Counted from the first letter of the stretch, positions 34,075 through 42,772 are shown. The stretch is DNA of 64,000 nt from Betaproteobacteria bacterium (GCA_013298145.1 JAAFJO010000004.1:248001-312000), one strand, 5' to 3'. The notes: generated by a model from the sequence alone, not told the origin. Translations and numbers: made by a program.

Positions 34075-34983
34075 ATGACACCGACCACCGAATTTACGCC
34101 GCTGAAGCAAATCGATATCGATCAGCGCGTTTACGATCTCTACGATGAGTATTGCCACGGTCGTATTGATCGTCGTGAATACCTAAAGCGAGCGTCCGCG
34201 CTTGCAGCGCTCGGCATTCCAGCGCTCGCGATGGCGAGTTCGCTATTGCCGCAATACGCAAAAGCGCAAACGATCTCGTTCACCGATACGCGCATCAAAG
34301 CAAACTACGTGACATATCCGTCACCGGGCGGAAACGGTGAAACGATGAAAGGCTATCTTGTGCAGCCTGCAGGCAACGGGCCGTTTCCCGCGGTATTGGT
34401 GATGCATGAAAACAGAGGCTTGAATCCGTACATTGAAGACGTTGCGCGCCGCGCTGCGGTGGCGGGATTTCTTGCGCTCGCACCGGATGGTCTTGCGCCA
34501 CTTGGCGGCTATCCGGGCAACGATGATGACGGGCGCACCATGCAGGCGAAACTCGATCAAGCGAAGCTTCGTACCGACATGCTGAATGGTGCGAAGTGGC
34601 TCAAAGCGCATAAGCTCTCAACAGGAAAACTCGGCGTGACCGGGTTTTGTTGGGGCGGCGGCACGAGTAATTTCCTTGCGACGGAAATGGGCGCTGATTT
34701 GCAAGCGTCAGTACCGTACTACGGTGCGGCAGCGGACACGGCGAATGTGAAGAACATCAAGGCCGCGCTGCTCATTCATTACGCGGAAAACGATCAGCGA
34801 ATCAACGATATGTGGCCCGCGTATCAGGCGGCGCTCAAAGCCGCGAATGTGCGCCACGAAGCGCATTTTTATCCCGGCACGCAACACGGCTTTCACAATA
34901 ATTCCACACCGCGCTTTAACGAAGCCGCCGCGAAACTTTCCTGGGATCGCACCATGGAATTTTTCAAGAAGCATTTGGGATAG
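34075..34983 (+). CDS. Exported dienelactone hydrolase family protein
   Basis: A 302-residue alpha/beta hydrolase. The N-terminus has a 30-residue polar extension and then RREYLKRASALAALGIPALA ending near YAKA, which looks like a Tat-type signal. The catalytic triad is visible: Cys in VTGFCWGGGTSN (about 199), Asp in YAENDQRIND (about 243) and His in PGTQHGFHN (about 276). VLVMHENRGLNPYIEDVARR is the family's typical oxyanion region. Dienelactone hydrolases open lactone rings in aromatic degradation, but exported ones with this architecture are widespread with no defined substrate, and no aromatic pathway genes lie nearby. Confidence 0.87.
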   Translation: MTPTTEFTPLKQIDIDQRVYDLYDEYCHGRIDRREYLKRASALAALGIPALAMASSLLPQYAKAQTISFTDTRIKANYVTYPSPGGNGETMKGYLVQPAGNGPFPAVLVMHENRGLNPYIEDVARRAAVAGFLALAPDGLAPLGGYPGNDDDGRTMQAKLDQAKLRTDMLNGAKWLKAHKLSTGKLGVTGFCWGGGTSNFLATEMGADLQASVPYYGAAADTANVKNIKAALLIHYAENDQRINDMWPAYQAALKAANVRHEAHFYPGTQHGFHNNSTPRFNEAAAKLSWDRTMEFFKKHLG

Positions 34984-35287
34984 CGAAGCTAGGTATCCGC
35001 TTGTTAAACGAGCGGCTGGTCGAGACATGAAATGCAGCTCGCGTTCGATGAATTTCGCGAACGATGTGTTGCGCGAATCGAGAGGTTGGCGTTTGCAACA
35101 TTGTGAATGCCCCACCGATGCGTTCATTCAAACTTCTCTCGCCCGCTCGAAGCGAGCAGTCGCGCAGCAATATTCGGTGTAACGCACTGCCCCACAAAGC
35201 GATCACTTCGCGCAGCGCACGTCGATGTAACGATCGCCCGCGTACACGCGAACTCACGCATACAACAGAACTCCCTTCAAGCGCAGC
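34984..35287. other. Gap of about 300 bp
   Basis: Nothing supportable: no credible reading frame, strong dyad or promoter motif was found between the hydrolase and msrA genes. Confidence 0.4.
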
Positions 35288-35959
35288 ATGAACCTTCGAC
35301 ACAGCCTTTCCCTCTTCCTCGCAACGCTCACAATGGCATTCAGCGCGAGTTCTGCCCTTGGGCAAACAGCGACTACCGCTGCAGCGAATTCCAATGCAAA
35401 AGCCACAACAAATACCACCGCAAAGGCCACGTTCGCGGGCGGCTGCTTTTGGTGTGTTGAATATGATTTCGACAAGATCGACGGTGTGATCTCCACCACC
35501 TCCGGCTACACCGGCGGCAGAACCGCGAATCCCACGTACGAGCAAATCGGCACCAAAACGACTGGGCACTATGAAGCCGTAGAGATCGTGTTTGATCCGA
35601 AGAAGGTGAGCTACGAACAATTGCTCGGCTACTTCTGGCGCACCATCGACCCGACCGATAAAGACGGTCAGTTTTGCGACAAAGGCGCGCCTTATCGCAC
35701 CGCAATCTTCGCGCAGGACGCAGCGCAACTCGCCGCCGCACAAGCCTCCCGCGAAGCGCTCGCCAAAACAAAGCCGTTCGCCGCGCCCATCGTCACCGAA
35801 ATCATCGCCGCCACCATGTTCTACCCCGCAGAAACGTATCACCAGGACTACTACACAAAAAATCCCGTGCGCTACAAGTACTACCGAACCAGCTGCGGCC
35901 GCGACGCACGCGTGAAGCAACTCTGGGGCGATCAGGCGGCGAAGTTGCCGGGGAAATAG
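35288..35959 (+). CDS. msrA: Exported peptide methionine sulfoxide reductase A
   Basis: A 223-residue MsrA that reduces methionine-S-sulfoxide in proteins. A signal peptide (MNLRHSLSLFLATLTMAFSA, cut near LGQ) and a Thr/Ala-rich linker (about 27-47) precede the enzyme, so it acts in the periplasm. The catalytic GGCFWC is at 51-56 (nucleophile Cys53), followed by the GYTGGRTANPTYEQI block, GHYEAVEI, FWRTIDPTDKDGQFCDKG and YPAETYHQDYY. A further Cys in YRTSCGRD (about 205) can resolve the disulfide. With the catalase-like protein and HiPIP genes upstream, this part of the chromosome has an oxidative-stress flavour. Confidence 0.94.
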   Translation: MNLRHSLSLFLATLTMAFSASSALGQTATTAAANSNAKATTNTTAKATFAGGCFWCVEYDFDKIDGVISTTSGYTGGRTANPTYEQIGTKTTGHYEAVEIVFDPKKVSYEQLLGYFWRTIDPTDKDGQFCDKGAPYRTAIFAQDAAQLAAAQASREALAKTKPFAAPIVTEIIAATMFYPAETYHQDYYTKNPVRYKYYRTSCGRDARVKQLWGDQAAKLPGK

Positions 35960-36096
35960 CGTACGCGGTTGCCGCGCCGTCTCGCTAGACTCGCGAGGCA
36001 ATTCAGCGGCCCTAGAGGAATCATCGCCGCCGTCATTGAGATGCTGCGAAAGCGCATCCGCACGCCAAATCCGTATATTGCCACCATGCGGATGAA

Positions 36097-36375
36097 CTGA
36101 TCGTTTCTTTTACGCACAAGGGCTTAGAGCGCTTCTTTCGTACTGGCAGCAAAGCGGGCATTCAGCCCGCGCACGCAGCGCGACTCAATCTGATGCTCGC
36201 ATTGCTAAACATCGCGAAGTCCGCCGAAGATATGAACGTTCCAGGCTTCGATTTCCATCCGCTCAAAGGCGAATTGAAAGGCTACTTCGCGTTGAAAGTC
36301 AGCGGCAATTGGCGCTTGATCTTCAAACAAACAGGCGAGAACATGGAGCTTCTCGATTATCTGGATTACCACTGA
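36097..36375 (+). CDS. higB: HigB-family toxin with non-ATG start
   Basis: A 92-residue RelE/HigB-type mRNA interferase. The body LIVSFTHKGLERFFRTGSKA then AARLNLMLALLNIAKSAEDM, FHPLKGELKGYFALKVSGNW and RLIFKQTG matches HigB closely, including the basic and aromatic residues of the active face (HPLKG, NWRLIF). The family N-terminus MIxSFxHKGL aligns with CTG at 36097; no ATG, GTG or TTG lies in frame at that point, and the first in-frame ATG (36193) would remove a third of the domain. A three-codon ATG-AAC-TGA mini-frame overlaps the CTG. The antitoxin gene follows after 18 bp, the usual HigBA order. Confidence 0.85.
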   Translation: MIVSFTHKGLERFFRTGSKAGIQPAHAARLNLMLALLNIAKSAEDMNVPGFDFHPLKGELKGYFALKVSGNWRLIFKQTGENMELLDYLDYH

Positions 36376-36393
36376 CTGATTGTGAGGCACGCA

Positions 36394-36690
36394 ATGGCTA
36401 TGCACAACCCCGCACACCCCGGCGAACTTCTGCGCGCGTGGATTGAAGGCGCAAACCTAACCGTAACGCTCCTCGCCGATCACATCGGCGTGACGCGCGC
36501 CACGCTCTCGCGCATCATCAACGGACACGCAGGCATCACCGCCGAGATGGATTTGCGTCTACATCAAGCGCTCGGCACGCGCGAAGGTCTATGGCTTGAG
36601 CTACAAACGCAGCGCGACTTGTGGGTCGCGAAACAGAATAAATCGCCCCGAATTAAGCGGCTGGCGATTGGTGAATTTCGCACCTCGTAG
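36394..36690 (+). CDS. higA: HigA-family antitoxin
   Basis: A 98-residue helix-turn-helix antitoxin starting MAMHNPAHPGELLRAWIEG; the ATG at 36394 follows GAGG at six bases. The XRE-type domain (about 15-70) has LTVTLLADHIGVTRATLSRI then INGHAGITAEMDLRLHQALG, the signature of the HigA/VapI family. The C-terminal arm (QTQRDLWVAKQNKSPRIKRL) would contact HigB. It neutralises HigB and probably represses the pair's promoter. It lies directly downstream of higB and upstream of the SIR2-like gene. Confidence 0.92.
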   Translation: MAMHNPAHPGELLRAWIEGANLTVTLLADHIGVTRATLSRIINGHAGITAEMDLRLHQALGTREGLWLELQTQRDLWVAKQNKSPRIKRLAIGEFRTS

Positions 36691-36993
36691 ATTCAGCCAC
36701 CGAACCGAAATCATGACTCACTCGCGGCCGCAGTTACAAAAAAACCATCGCTACAGCGACAGCGGAGATGCGCCCCGTGCGTCTCAAGGAAGTGCCGTAT
36801 CAAGACTTCTTGAAGTCACTCATTAGGAGCGCTAACGCTCTCGCGACCGCGGGAGAAGTGCCCGCACGCGCATCAACAACGTCTTCTCCGAAAGACACGA
36901 GAACTCTGACAGCGCGATAGCGTTGCAACTTTTTCAAGTACACACCACTATGATCTCCGGTTACTTAAGCAATCCTGTACGAGGCGTTAGATC
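36691..36993. other. Gap between HigA and the SIR2-like gene
   Basis: A 303-bp stretch. One frame, 36768-36920 (+, 50 codons, MRPVRLKEVPYQDFLKSLIR onward), looks mildly protein-like and could be a gene remnant or small gene, but it has no ribosome site and I do not recognise it. An ACGCTC-rich dyad (GAGCGCTAACGCTCTCGCGA, near 36827-36846) is also present. Confidence 0.3.
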
Positions 36994-38055
36994 GTGATCG
37001 TTAAACCAACTGTGTTGGTACTTGGCGCAGGCGCGAGTATGCCCTATGGCTACATGTCAGGCGCCACGCTTCGACAGAAACTGATTGATGAGAGTACGTT
37101 TCGTTCTTTGCTCGAAGCAAAGCTCATGAGCAGCACAGACGTGAGAGGATTTTGCGAGACGTTTCGCTATTCCGGAATGTCTTCGATTGACGCGTTTTTG
37201 TCCCGTCGTGGACGAGATCTGGTCCCAGAAAGTACCAACACGTTTGAGAAGATCGGAAAACTTGGTATCGCATTGGCACTGCGCCAGCACGCGACCTTCG
37301 GGGCCCTCTTTCATCGGTGGATTGACGCCAGCTCTGATCGAATCGACAAAGACGATAACTGGTACGAGTATCTGTGGGCGCGGCTGACCGACGGCCTACC
37401 AAAAAGCGGGATCCAAAGTTTCGGTGACAATCGATTGACCGTAATCACCTTTAACTACGATACATCACTCGAACAGTACCTCTTCACTGCGCTAAAGAAT
37501 TCGTACGGTTTAACCGACGACGTGGCGCTGGATTTACTAAACAAAATACCAATCCTCCACGTCTACGGCAGGTTAGCGTTCGACCAAGTTGATCGGATAC
37601 CAAATCCGTTGCTTTATGGCGTGGGTGGTCTCGGTATGGCAACGAAGGACGCAGAACAGCTCAGGGTAATGGATGAGAATCGCTTGAGCGACGATGCGCT
37701 GCGCGAGCGATGCTTCAGATATTTTCTGGAGGCGGATCGTATCGTGTTTCTCGGCTTTAGCTTTGACTCGGTCAACATCAACCGCTTGCGGGTTGCCGAG
37801 GCGATACAAACGCGTTACGAACGTCAATTCAAAACCAGCGGTGATCGTGCGCCAGAAATCCATTGCACTACGCTGGGACTAGAAGCGTACGAGAGAGATC
37901 AAGCTCACTCGGCACTCTTTGACGGCATAAGGCGGGTTTCCTCAGAATACGTTTCTCGTTCCGAACACTATTTCGAAAAGTCTAAGGCGAACATCGTCTA
38001 CACGCGAGATCACAAATCATTGAGGTTGCTTAGGAGTTCAGGCGCGTTGATCTAG
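36994..38055 (+). CDS. SIR2-like domain protein, candidate defence NADase
   Basis: A 353-residue soluble protein with GTG start. SIR2-fold NAD-binding motifs are clear: VLVLGAGASMPYG (7-19), ITFNYDTSLEQYL (about 151-163, with the catalytic Asn-x-Asp type motif), ILHVYGRL (His near 189) and RIVFLGFSFDSVNI (about 249-262, GxSxxD). No Zn-binding Cys pairs, so it belongs to the SIR2-like group used in anti-phage systems (ThsA, DSR, SIR2-HerA) rather than deacetylases. No helicase, SLOG or sensor domain is fused, and no HerA or Argonaute gene is adjacent. Neighbours are HigBA upstream and a metallopeptidase gene 18 bp downstream. An NAD-depleting defence role is inference. Confidence 0.75.
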   Translation: MIVKPTVLVLGAGASMPYGYMSGATLRQKLIDESTFRSLLEAKLMSSTDVRGFCETFRYSGMSSIDAFLSRRGRDLVPESTNTFEKIGKLGIALALRQHATFGALFHRWIDASSDRIDKDDNWYEYLWARLTDGLPKSGIQSFGDNRLTVITFNYDTSLEQYLFTALKNSYGLTDDVALDLLNKIPILHVYGRLAFDQVDRIPNPLLYGVGGLGMATKDAEQLRVMDENRLSDDALRERCFRYFLEADRIVFLGFSFDSVNINRLRVAEAIQTRYERQFKTSGDRAPEIHCTTLGLEAYERDQAHSALFDGIRRVSSEYVSRSEHYFEKSKANIVYTRDHKSLRLLRSSGALI

Positions 38056-38072
38056 CGTATTTTCATCCAGGC

Positions 38073-38585
38073 ATGACCTCGCTCAAATACTTACACCCCT
38101 ACCCCGAAGCCCTGCAATCCCAAGTTCGCACCCTCATCTCCGAAAGCCGTCTCGGCGATGTGCTGCAAAAGCGCTACCCAGAGGCAAACACGGTGCGTAC
38201 GGACAAGGCGTTGCAGGCGTATGTGCTGGAGTTGAAGTCGCAGTTCATGAAGAGCGCGGTGACGCCTTCGAAGGTGGTGTTTGACAATCATTTGCAGGTG
38301 GTGAAACACGCGCTCGGTACGCACACGCAGGTGTCGCGTGTGCAGGGCGCAAAGCTGGTGGCGAAGCGTGAGATTCGAATCGCGAGTGTGTTTATTGACG
38401 CGCCCGCAGCGTTTCTGAAAATGATTGTGGCGCATGAGCTGGCGCATTTGAAAGAGCGCGAGCATGACAAAGCCTTCTATCAACTCTGTCATCACATCGC
38501 GCCGGACTACGCGCAACTTGAATTTGATTTTCGTCTGTATTTGACGTGGCTGGATTTGGAAAAAGCGCGCGCTGATTTGGGATGA
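38073..38585 (+). CDS. YgjP-type (M48-like) metallopeptidase
   Basis: A 170-residue zinc peptidase-like protein. The HExxH motif is HELAH at 121-125, followed by His131 in KEREHDKAFYQLCHHI, the YgjP/DUF45 signature. Upstream, VVFDNHLQVVKHALG and AKLVAKREIRIASVFIDAP correspond to the family's core strands. The usual family length is 160-240. There is no signal peptide. It starts 18 bp after the SIR2-like stop codon and is probably cotranscribed with it. YgjP-like proteins also occur next to restriction and other defence genes, but whether this one belongs functionally with SIR2 is not shown by the sequence. Confidence 0.8.
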   Translation: MTSLKYLHPYPEALQSQVRTLISESRLGDVLQKRYPEANTVRTDKALQAYVLELKSQFMKSAVTPSKVVFDNHLQVVKHALGTHTQVSRVQGAKLVAKREIRIASVFIDAPAAFLKMIVAHELAHLKEREHDKAFYQLCHHIAPDYAQLEFDFRLYLTWLDLEKARADLG

Positions 38586-38743
38586 TTGAGTGAGTCGCTC
38601 GTGCTGTTCACGCGATTCAAGTAACGTGCGCTAGATGATGGCTTCAGACGTTGGGCCGCGTTTTTATTTGGGCTAGACGGCGTTTTCTATTTATTTTGTA
38701 TAATTAACAAATCGTTCGCTTGCCCCAGTAAAAACGTCGGCAG

Positions 38744-38760
38744 TAACTGATTGTTACTTT
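38744..38760 (-). terminator. Weak hairpin after hisF
   Basis: AGTAAC and GTTACT around a 5-nt loop, ten bases past the hisF stop on the minus strand, with TTTTT about 10 bases further on. Possibly the end of the his transcript; weak. Confidence 0.3.
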
Positions 38761-38769
38761 GATACGCGA

Positions 38770-39528
38770 CTACATCCGCATGCGAATCCCAGCGTCCCGC
38801 ATGGCGGCTTTCGCTTGCCCCACGGTGTATTCGCCATAGTGAAAGATGCTCGCCGCGAGCACCGCGTCCGCGCCGCCTTTTTGCACGCCTTCGACGAGAT
38901 GCTGCAAATTGCCGACGCCGCCCGACGCGATGACGGGGATCGTGACCGCGTCCGCAATTGCGCGAGTGAGTTCAAGATCAAAACCGATCTTTGCGCCGTC
39001 GCGATCCATGCTGGTGAGCAAGATTTCACCCGCGCCGCGATCAGCGACTTCGCGCGCCCACGCGACGGCGTCTTTGCCGGTGGCGGTGCGTCCGCCGTGG
39101 ATGAACACCTCGAAGAAACCTGGGCGCGTTTGCTTGGCGTCAATTGCGGCGACTACGCATTGCGCACCGTAAAAGTGACTCGCTTTATCGAAGATCGTTG
39201 GATCGTTTACGCCGGCTGTATTGATGCTCACCTTGTCTGCGCCTGCATTCAGCAAAGGCCGCAAGTCCTCCGCCGTTTTCACGCCGCCTCCGACCGTGAG
39301 CGGAATGAACACTTGCGAGGCGACGCGCTCGATCAAGTCATAGAGCAGTCCACGTTTTTCAACGCTCGCCGTGATGTCCAAAAAGCACAGCTCATCTGCG
39401 CCCTGATCGTTGTAGCGCTTAGCGACTTCCACCGGATCGCCCGCATCGCGCAAACCGACAAAGTTCACGCCTTTCACGACGCGACCGTCTTTAATGTCTA
39501 GGCAGGGGATGATTCGTTTGCAGAGCAT
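38770..39528 (-). CDS. hisF: Imidazole glycerol phosphate synthase, cyclase subunit
   Basis: A 252-residue TIM barrel that, with HisH, turns PRFAR plus ammonia into imidazole glycerol phosphate and AICAR. Motifs: catalytic Asp in [17 protein letters not shown] (Asp11) and the second Asp in [14 protein letters not shown] (near 130), with the phosphate-binding LTVGGGVK and VIASGGVG. Length and ends match the family. It is the last his gene on this strand; hisI and hisE, expected downstream in relatives, are not found. Instead the strand changes and the HigBA/SIR2 patch begins. Confidence 0.97.
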   Translation of the reverse strand: MLCKRIIPCLDIKDGRVVKGVNFVGLRDAGDPVEVAKRYNDQGADELCFLDITASVEKRGLLYDLIERVASQVFIPLTVGGGVKTAEDLRPLLNAGADKVSINTAGVNDPTIFDKASHFYGAQCVVAAIDAKQTRPGFFEVFIHGGRTATGKDAVAWAREVADRGAGEILLTSMDRDGAKIGFDLELTRAIADAVTIPVIASGGVGNLQHLVEGVQKGGADAVLAASIFHYGEYTVGQAKAAMRDAGIRMRM

Positions 39529-39569
39529 GGGTATTAAAAACGCGTGGATTTCGCCCGACTTTTTGGTCG

Positions 39570-39995
39570 CTAGCTTCTACCTAATTGCAGCTTAGATACG
39601 AGCGGGCCCGACCAGACAAACTCGTTACCTTCCAATTCGCTCTTCGACCAATCGTGGTCTGCATCGACAACGTAGCAACCGCCTCCACTTCGATGTTTAG
39701 ACCAAAAAACTACTCGATCGTTAAACACGGCATCAAGAAATTCAAGTATCTCGTCAACGATCGTGGTGTACTTTTCTGCAGGGCTTAGCTCATTGTCGTA
39801 GCTTGCAAAATGGACGTGCGTTAAGTGACCCGCAACGAGTATCAGCTCTTCGCCTTCCTGCTCAATCTCGATATCGCCGAATTCCGAGTTTTTCGCCGGA
39901 ATTACTAATCGCGCGGCATTGTTTTTCTCGCCCAAGCGGAACGTTTGATCCGGGAATTTCTCGCTAAATCGGATTGCTAACTTCTGTAACAGCAT
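39570..39995 (-). CDS. Protein of unknown function inside the his operon
   Basis: A 141-residue soluble acidic protein, [20 protein letters not shown] onward. It reads as a beta-rich fold: [20 protein letters not shown] then [20 protein letters not shown], a helix ([12 protein letters not shown]) and strands ([20 protein letters not shown]). The style resembles small immunity-like or DUF proteins, but I cannot name a family. It lies between the hisF and 77-aa genes on the his strand, about 42 bp from hisF. It is more AT-rich than hisF and probably a late insertion into the operon. Confidence 0.6.
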   Translation of the reverse strand: MLLQKLAIRFSEKFPDQTFRLGEKNNAARLVIPAKNSEFGDIEIEQEGEELILVAGHLTHVHFASYDNELSPAEKYTTIVDEILEFLDAVFNDRVVFWSKHRSGGGCYVVDADHDWSKSELEGNEFVWSGPLVSKLQLGRS

Positions 39996-40008
39996 ATGGT
40001 GCGTAGAA

Positions 40009-40026
40009 GCTGGGTCGCGACCCAGC
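40009..40026. repeat. Perfect 18-bp palindrome
   Basis: GCTGGGTCGCGACCCAGC, between the 141-aa and 77-aa genes and ending at the latter's stop codon. It reads as a small hairpin on either strand; similar GGGTCGCGACCC dyads are common dispersed repeats. Confidence 0.6.
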
Positions 40027-40260
40027 CTACCTTTTATTTCGCGGATGCTCTGAAGCTAACCGCTCGTTACCGCACTTGTAGTTGCCGGTGACGCGGGCCA
40101 TCAATTGCTGTTGTTCGCTGTGTTCAAGGCCTTCAACTTCGTCGATGAAATCAATCGCGGCTTTGCCGCGCAGCGTGGTGACACTGCGGCCTTGCCGATC
40201 AATCGACACATCGCCATTTTTGCTTTGGCGATTCGAAAAGCCAAGATCGCTCTCGTTCAT
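40027..40260 (-). CDS. Small conserved-looking protein after hisA
   Basis: A 77-residue protein starting MNESDLGFSNRQSKNGDVSI; the ATG at 40260 lies five bases after the hisA stop. The body DRQGRSVTTLRGKAAIDFID ... EQQQLMARVTGNYKCGNER resembles a small protein I recall from many Burkholderiales (GDVxIxxxGRxxTTLRG ... LMARxTGNYKRGNER). No domain name or function is known to me. The basic, Arg/Lys/Asn-ending tail may bind nucleic acid. Translational coupling to hisA is likely from the spacing. Confidence 0.7.
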   Translation of the reverse strand: MNESDLGFSNRQSKNGDVSIDRQGRSVTTLRGKAAIDFIDEVEGLEHSEQQQLMARVTGNYKCGNERLASEHPRNKR

Positions 40261-40265
40261 CGTGA

Positions 40266-40994
40266 CTACTGCAGCGCTTTCACGGCAGCGGCGAAATCGA
40301 GCGTGCCTTCGTACAACGCACGACCACACACGACACCTGCGACGCCGTCCGCTTCGTATTGTTTGAGTGGCGTGAGATGGGAGACGTTGTGAACGCCCCC
40401 CGAGGCGAACACCGGTACGCGCAGCGGCTGCGCCAAGCGAACGGTCGCTTCGATATTCAAGCCAGTGCCCATGCCATCGCGACCGATGTCGGTGTAGATG
40501 ATGCCTTCGATGCCGTAATCCTCGAAGCGTTTGCCGAGGTCGAGCGCATCGTGGCCGGTGAGTTTGCTCCAGCCGTCGGTGGCGATCTTTCCGTCTTTAG
40601 CGTCAAGGCCGACCATCACTGCGCCGGGGAACGCGTTGCACGCGTCATGCAAGAAGCCGGGATTTTTTACGGCGGCGGTGCCGATGATCACGTAATCAAT
40701 ACCGTCATCAAGATAGCGCTCAATCGTGTCTAAATCGCGAATGCCGCCGCCCAATTGCACTTCCACATCTTCCGGAATCTCCGCCAAGATCGCTTTGATC
40801 GCAGGTTCGTTCACCGGTTTTCCCGCGAACGCGCCGTTCAAGTCGACGAGATGAATTCGCTTCGCGCCGAGATCGACCCAATGCTTCGCCATGGCGGCGG
40901 GCTCTTCGGAGAACACAGTGGTTTGATCCATGTCGCCTTGGCGCAAACGCACACAGCGACCATCTTTAAGGTCAATCGCGGGGATGACTAGCAT
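40266..40994 (-). CDS. hisA: Phosphoribosylformimino-AICAR ribotide isomerase
   Basis: A 242-residue TIM barrel catalysing the ProFAR-to-PRFAR isomerisation. Motifs: [20 protein letters not shown] with the catalytic Asp8, [14 protein letters not shown], the second Asp in [14 protein letters not shown] (near 128), and [13 protein letters not shown] phosphate binding. The length is typical. It lies 83 bp downstream of hisH and is followed almost directly by the 77-aa gene. Confidence 0.97.
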   Translation of the reverse strand: MLVIPAIDLKDGRCVRLRQGDMDQTTVFSEEPAAMAKHWVDLGAKRIHLVDLNGAFAGKPVNEPAIKAILAEIPEDVEVQLGGGIRDLDTIERYLDDGIDYVIIGTAAVKNPGFLHDACNAFPGAVMVGLDAKDGKIATDGWSKLTGHDALDLGKRFEDYGIEGIIYTDIGRDGMGTGLNIEATVRLAQPLRVPVFASGGVHNVSHLTPLKQYEADGVAGVVCGRALYEGTLDFAAAVKALQ

Positions 40995-41077
40995 GATGCA
41001 AAAAGCAAGTGAGAGAGTACGGAATCAATCATTCAACGCGAGGGTCGTTTTTGGAAACAACAGATTGAGGAAATGCG

Positions 41078-41728
41078 TTAAAGGGATCCGGACCAGTTAG
41101 AGAAATTCTTGAGCACACGCAAACCGCCATCGGCGCTCTTTTCCGGGTGGAACTGTACCGCAAAAAGGTTCGCTTTGCCCACGGCCACGCAAATCGGATC
41201 GGGGTAATTCGCGGTCCCGGCGACGACAGCAGATTCTTTGGGTGCGGCGTAATAGCTGTTCGCGAAGTAAAACGCCGTTTCTTGCGCGATGCCCGCCCAG
41301 CAGGGGTGAGCGCTCGCGTGCGCGGGAATCGTGAGCGCGTTCCAGCCCATGTGGGGCACTTTAAGTGGCGCGCCGTTTTTGTCGAAATGTGGCTTCGGGA
41401 AACGAATCGATTTGCCAGGAAGATAACCAAGCGAAGGCGTTGGCCCCTCTTCGCTTTCTTCAAACAGCATTTGCAAGCCGAGGCAGACGCCGAAGAATGG
41501 GCGGTCTTTTGAGGCTTGCAGCAACACGTCGCGCAAGCCCGAATCGTTTAACGCAACCATGCTTTCTGGCATTGCGGCTTGACCGGGCAACACCACGCGA
41601 TCCGCCTCCGCGATTTCTTTCGCGTCGCTCGTAATCAAGATGCGTTGATCGGGCGCGACATGCATAAAGGCTTTGGCAACGGATTTCAAGTTGCCCATGC
41701 CGTAGTCCACGATGGCGATTGTCATCAT
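41078..41728 (-). CDS. hisH: Imidazole glycerol phosphate synthase, glutaminase subunit
   Basis: A class I glutamine amidotransferase of about 216 residues that supplies ammonia to HisF. It begins MMTIAIVDYGMGNLKSV (ATG 41728; the next codon is also ATG). The catalytic Cys is in FFGVCLGLQMLFEESEEGP and the His/Glu pair in AVQFHPEKSADGG; PHMGWN is also conserved. The start lies seven bases past the stop of the 92-aa membrane protein gene. Confidence 0.96.
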   Translation of the reverse strand: MMTIAIVDYGMGNLKSVAKAFMHVAPDQRILITSDAKEIAEADRVVLPGQAAMPESMVALNDSGLRDVLLQASKDRPFFGVCLGLQMLFEESEEGPTPSLGYLPGKSIRFPKPHFDKNGAPLKVPHMGWNALTIPAHASAHPCWAGIAQETAFYFANSYYAAPKESAVVAGTANYPDPICVAVGKANLFAVQFHPEKSADGGLRVLKNFSNWSGSL

Positions 41729-41734
41729 GGCCAA

Positions 41735-42013
41735 CTAAAGCAGCCAGCGGCCCAAGATGCCAGCGATTGCGACACCAATGCCGATATTTTTCACGAGGTG
41801 CGCCGTCTTGGACACGGGCGGCTCTTCGTTCAATTGCGACCATCGAAAATAGTGGTAGCCGGCCTGTGCAAACCACAGCATGAAACCGATCGCCGAAATC
41901 TTTGGCCAAACACTTGGGTCAGCAGAAAACACAAATCGCATCAACAAGAAGGCGACGCCTAGCGCGAGCAGAAGAATCGCAAACGCGAGTTTTGATTTAT
42001 GTTTGATGATCAC
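41735..42013 (-). CDS. Small membrane protein between hisB and hisH
   Basis: A 92-residue protein starting GTG ([20 protein letters not shown]). Three hydrophobic segments: about 9-29, 38-56 ([18 protein letters not shown]) and 74-92 ([17 protein letters not shown]). The GTG overlaps the hisB stop as GTGA, so it is coupled to hisB, and its stop lies just before hisH. I do not recognise it. In Burkholderia-type operons a MarC-like membrane protein gene sits at this point; this protein is much shorter and not obviously related. Confidence 0.75.
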   Translation of the reverse strand: MIIKHKSKLAFAILLLALGVAFLLMRFVFSADPSVWPKISAIGFMLWFAQAGYHYFRWSQLNEEPPVSKTAHLVKNIGIGVAIAGILGRWLL

Positions 42014-42600
42014 AAGACACCCTTCGTGCTCACGACTATACCCGCCGCACGCGCGTCACGCTCGCATGCCATGCGCAACGCGCGTGCGAATGCCTTGAAC
42101 ACGGTTTCACATTGATGATGCGCGTTTTCGCCGCGCAGGTTATCGATGTGAAGCGACACGAGGGCGTGGTTTACGAAACCCTGGAAAAACTCATGCGCGA
42201 GATCGACGTCGAATGTGCCGATCATCGCGCGTGTAAACGGCACATGAAATTCAAGCCCTGGTCGGCCCGACAAATCAATCACCACGCGCGAAAGCGCTTC
42301 ATCGAGCGGTACGTACGAATGCCCGTAGCGATTGATACCCGCCTTATCGCCGACGGCTTGCTTGAACGCTTGACCCAAGGTGATGCCGATGTCTTCGACG
42401 GTGTGATGCGCATCGATGTGCAAATCGCCCTTTGCATGCACGGTGACATCCATCATGCCGTGGCGCGCGAGTTGATCGAGCATGTGATCAAGAAACGGCA
42501 CGCCCGATTGCAGATCGGCTTTGCCGGTGCCGTCGAGATTGATCGCGACGGTGATCTGCGTTTCTTTGGTGTTGCGTTCGACTTTGGCGATTCTGTTCAT
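42010..42600 (-). CDS. hisB: Imidazoleglycerol-phosphate dehydratase
   Basis: A 196-residue monofunctional HisB. Metal-binding motifs: [31 protein letters not shown] and the C-terminal [19 protein letters not shown] with the second HHxxE-type cluster. [17 protein letters not shown] is also conserved. The N-terminus [16 protein letters not shown] is standard. Upstream, towards hisC, are a duplicated small hairpin and a long inverted repeat. Confidence 0.97.
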   Translation of the reverse strand: MNRIAKVERNTKETQITVAINLDGTGKADLQSGVPFLDHMLDQLARHGMMDVTVHAKGDLHIDAHHTVEDIGITLGQAFKQAVGDKAGINRYGHSYVPLDEALSRVVIDLSGRPGLEFHVPFTRAMIGTFDVDLAHEFFQGFVNHALVSLHIDNLRGENAHHQCETVFKAFARALRMACERDARAAGIVVSTKGVL

Positions 42601-42602
42601 GG

Positions 42603-42665
42603 TGTAGGCGCGGGCTTGACCGCGCTCGTGTGTTTCAGGTTGTAGGCGCGGGCTTGACCGCGCTC
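42603..42665. repeat. Two direct copies of a GC-rich mini-hairpin
   Basis: TGTAGGCGCGGGCTTGACCG then CGCTC occurs at 42603-42627 and again at 42641-42665, identical over 25 bp with a 38-bp period. Each copy contains GCGCGG/CCGCGC and can fold. It sits just upstream of hisB. Confidence 0.75.
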
Positions 42666-42686
42666 ACGTCTATTTGCGTTAGCTTC

Positions 42687-42769
42687 TTGCCACAGATTTA
42701 CACAGATGAACACAGATGCTGCACAGATGCGCTGACTAATCTGTGTGAATCTGTGGTCATCTGTGGCAA
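42687..42769. repeat. CACAGATG inverted repeat, hisC-hisB gap
   Basis: Left arm TTGCCACAGATTTACACAGA then TGAACACAGAT; right arm ATCTGTGTGAATCTGTGGTC then ATCTGTGGCAA. The arms pair imperfectly over about 31 bp around a loop of roughly 20 nt. It begins right after the hisC stop. The same element family recurs at 45431-45513 and 46610-46711. Confidence 0.85.
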
Positions 42770-42772
42770 AAA

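Noticed and set aside
41029..41463. A 144-codon minus-strand frame overlapping hisH
   Set aside because: Frame-shifted shadow of hisH with no domain.
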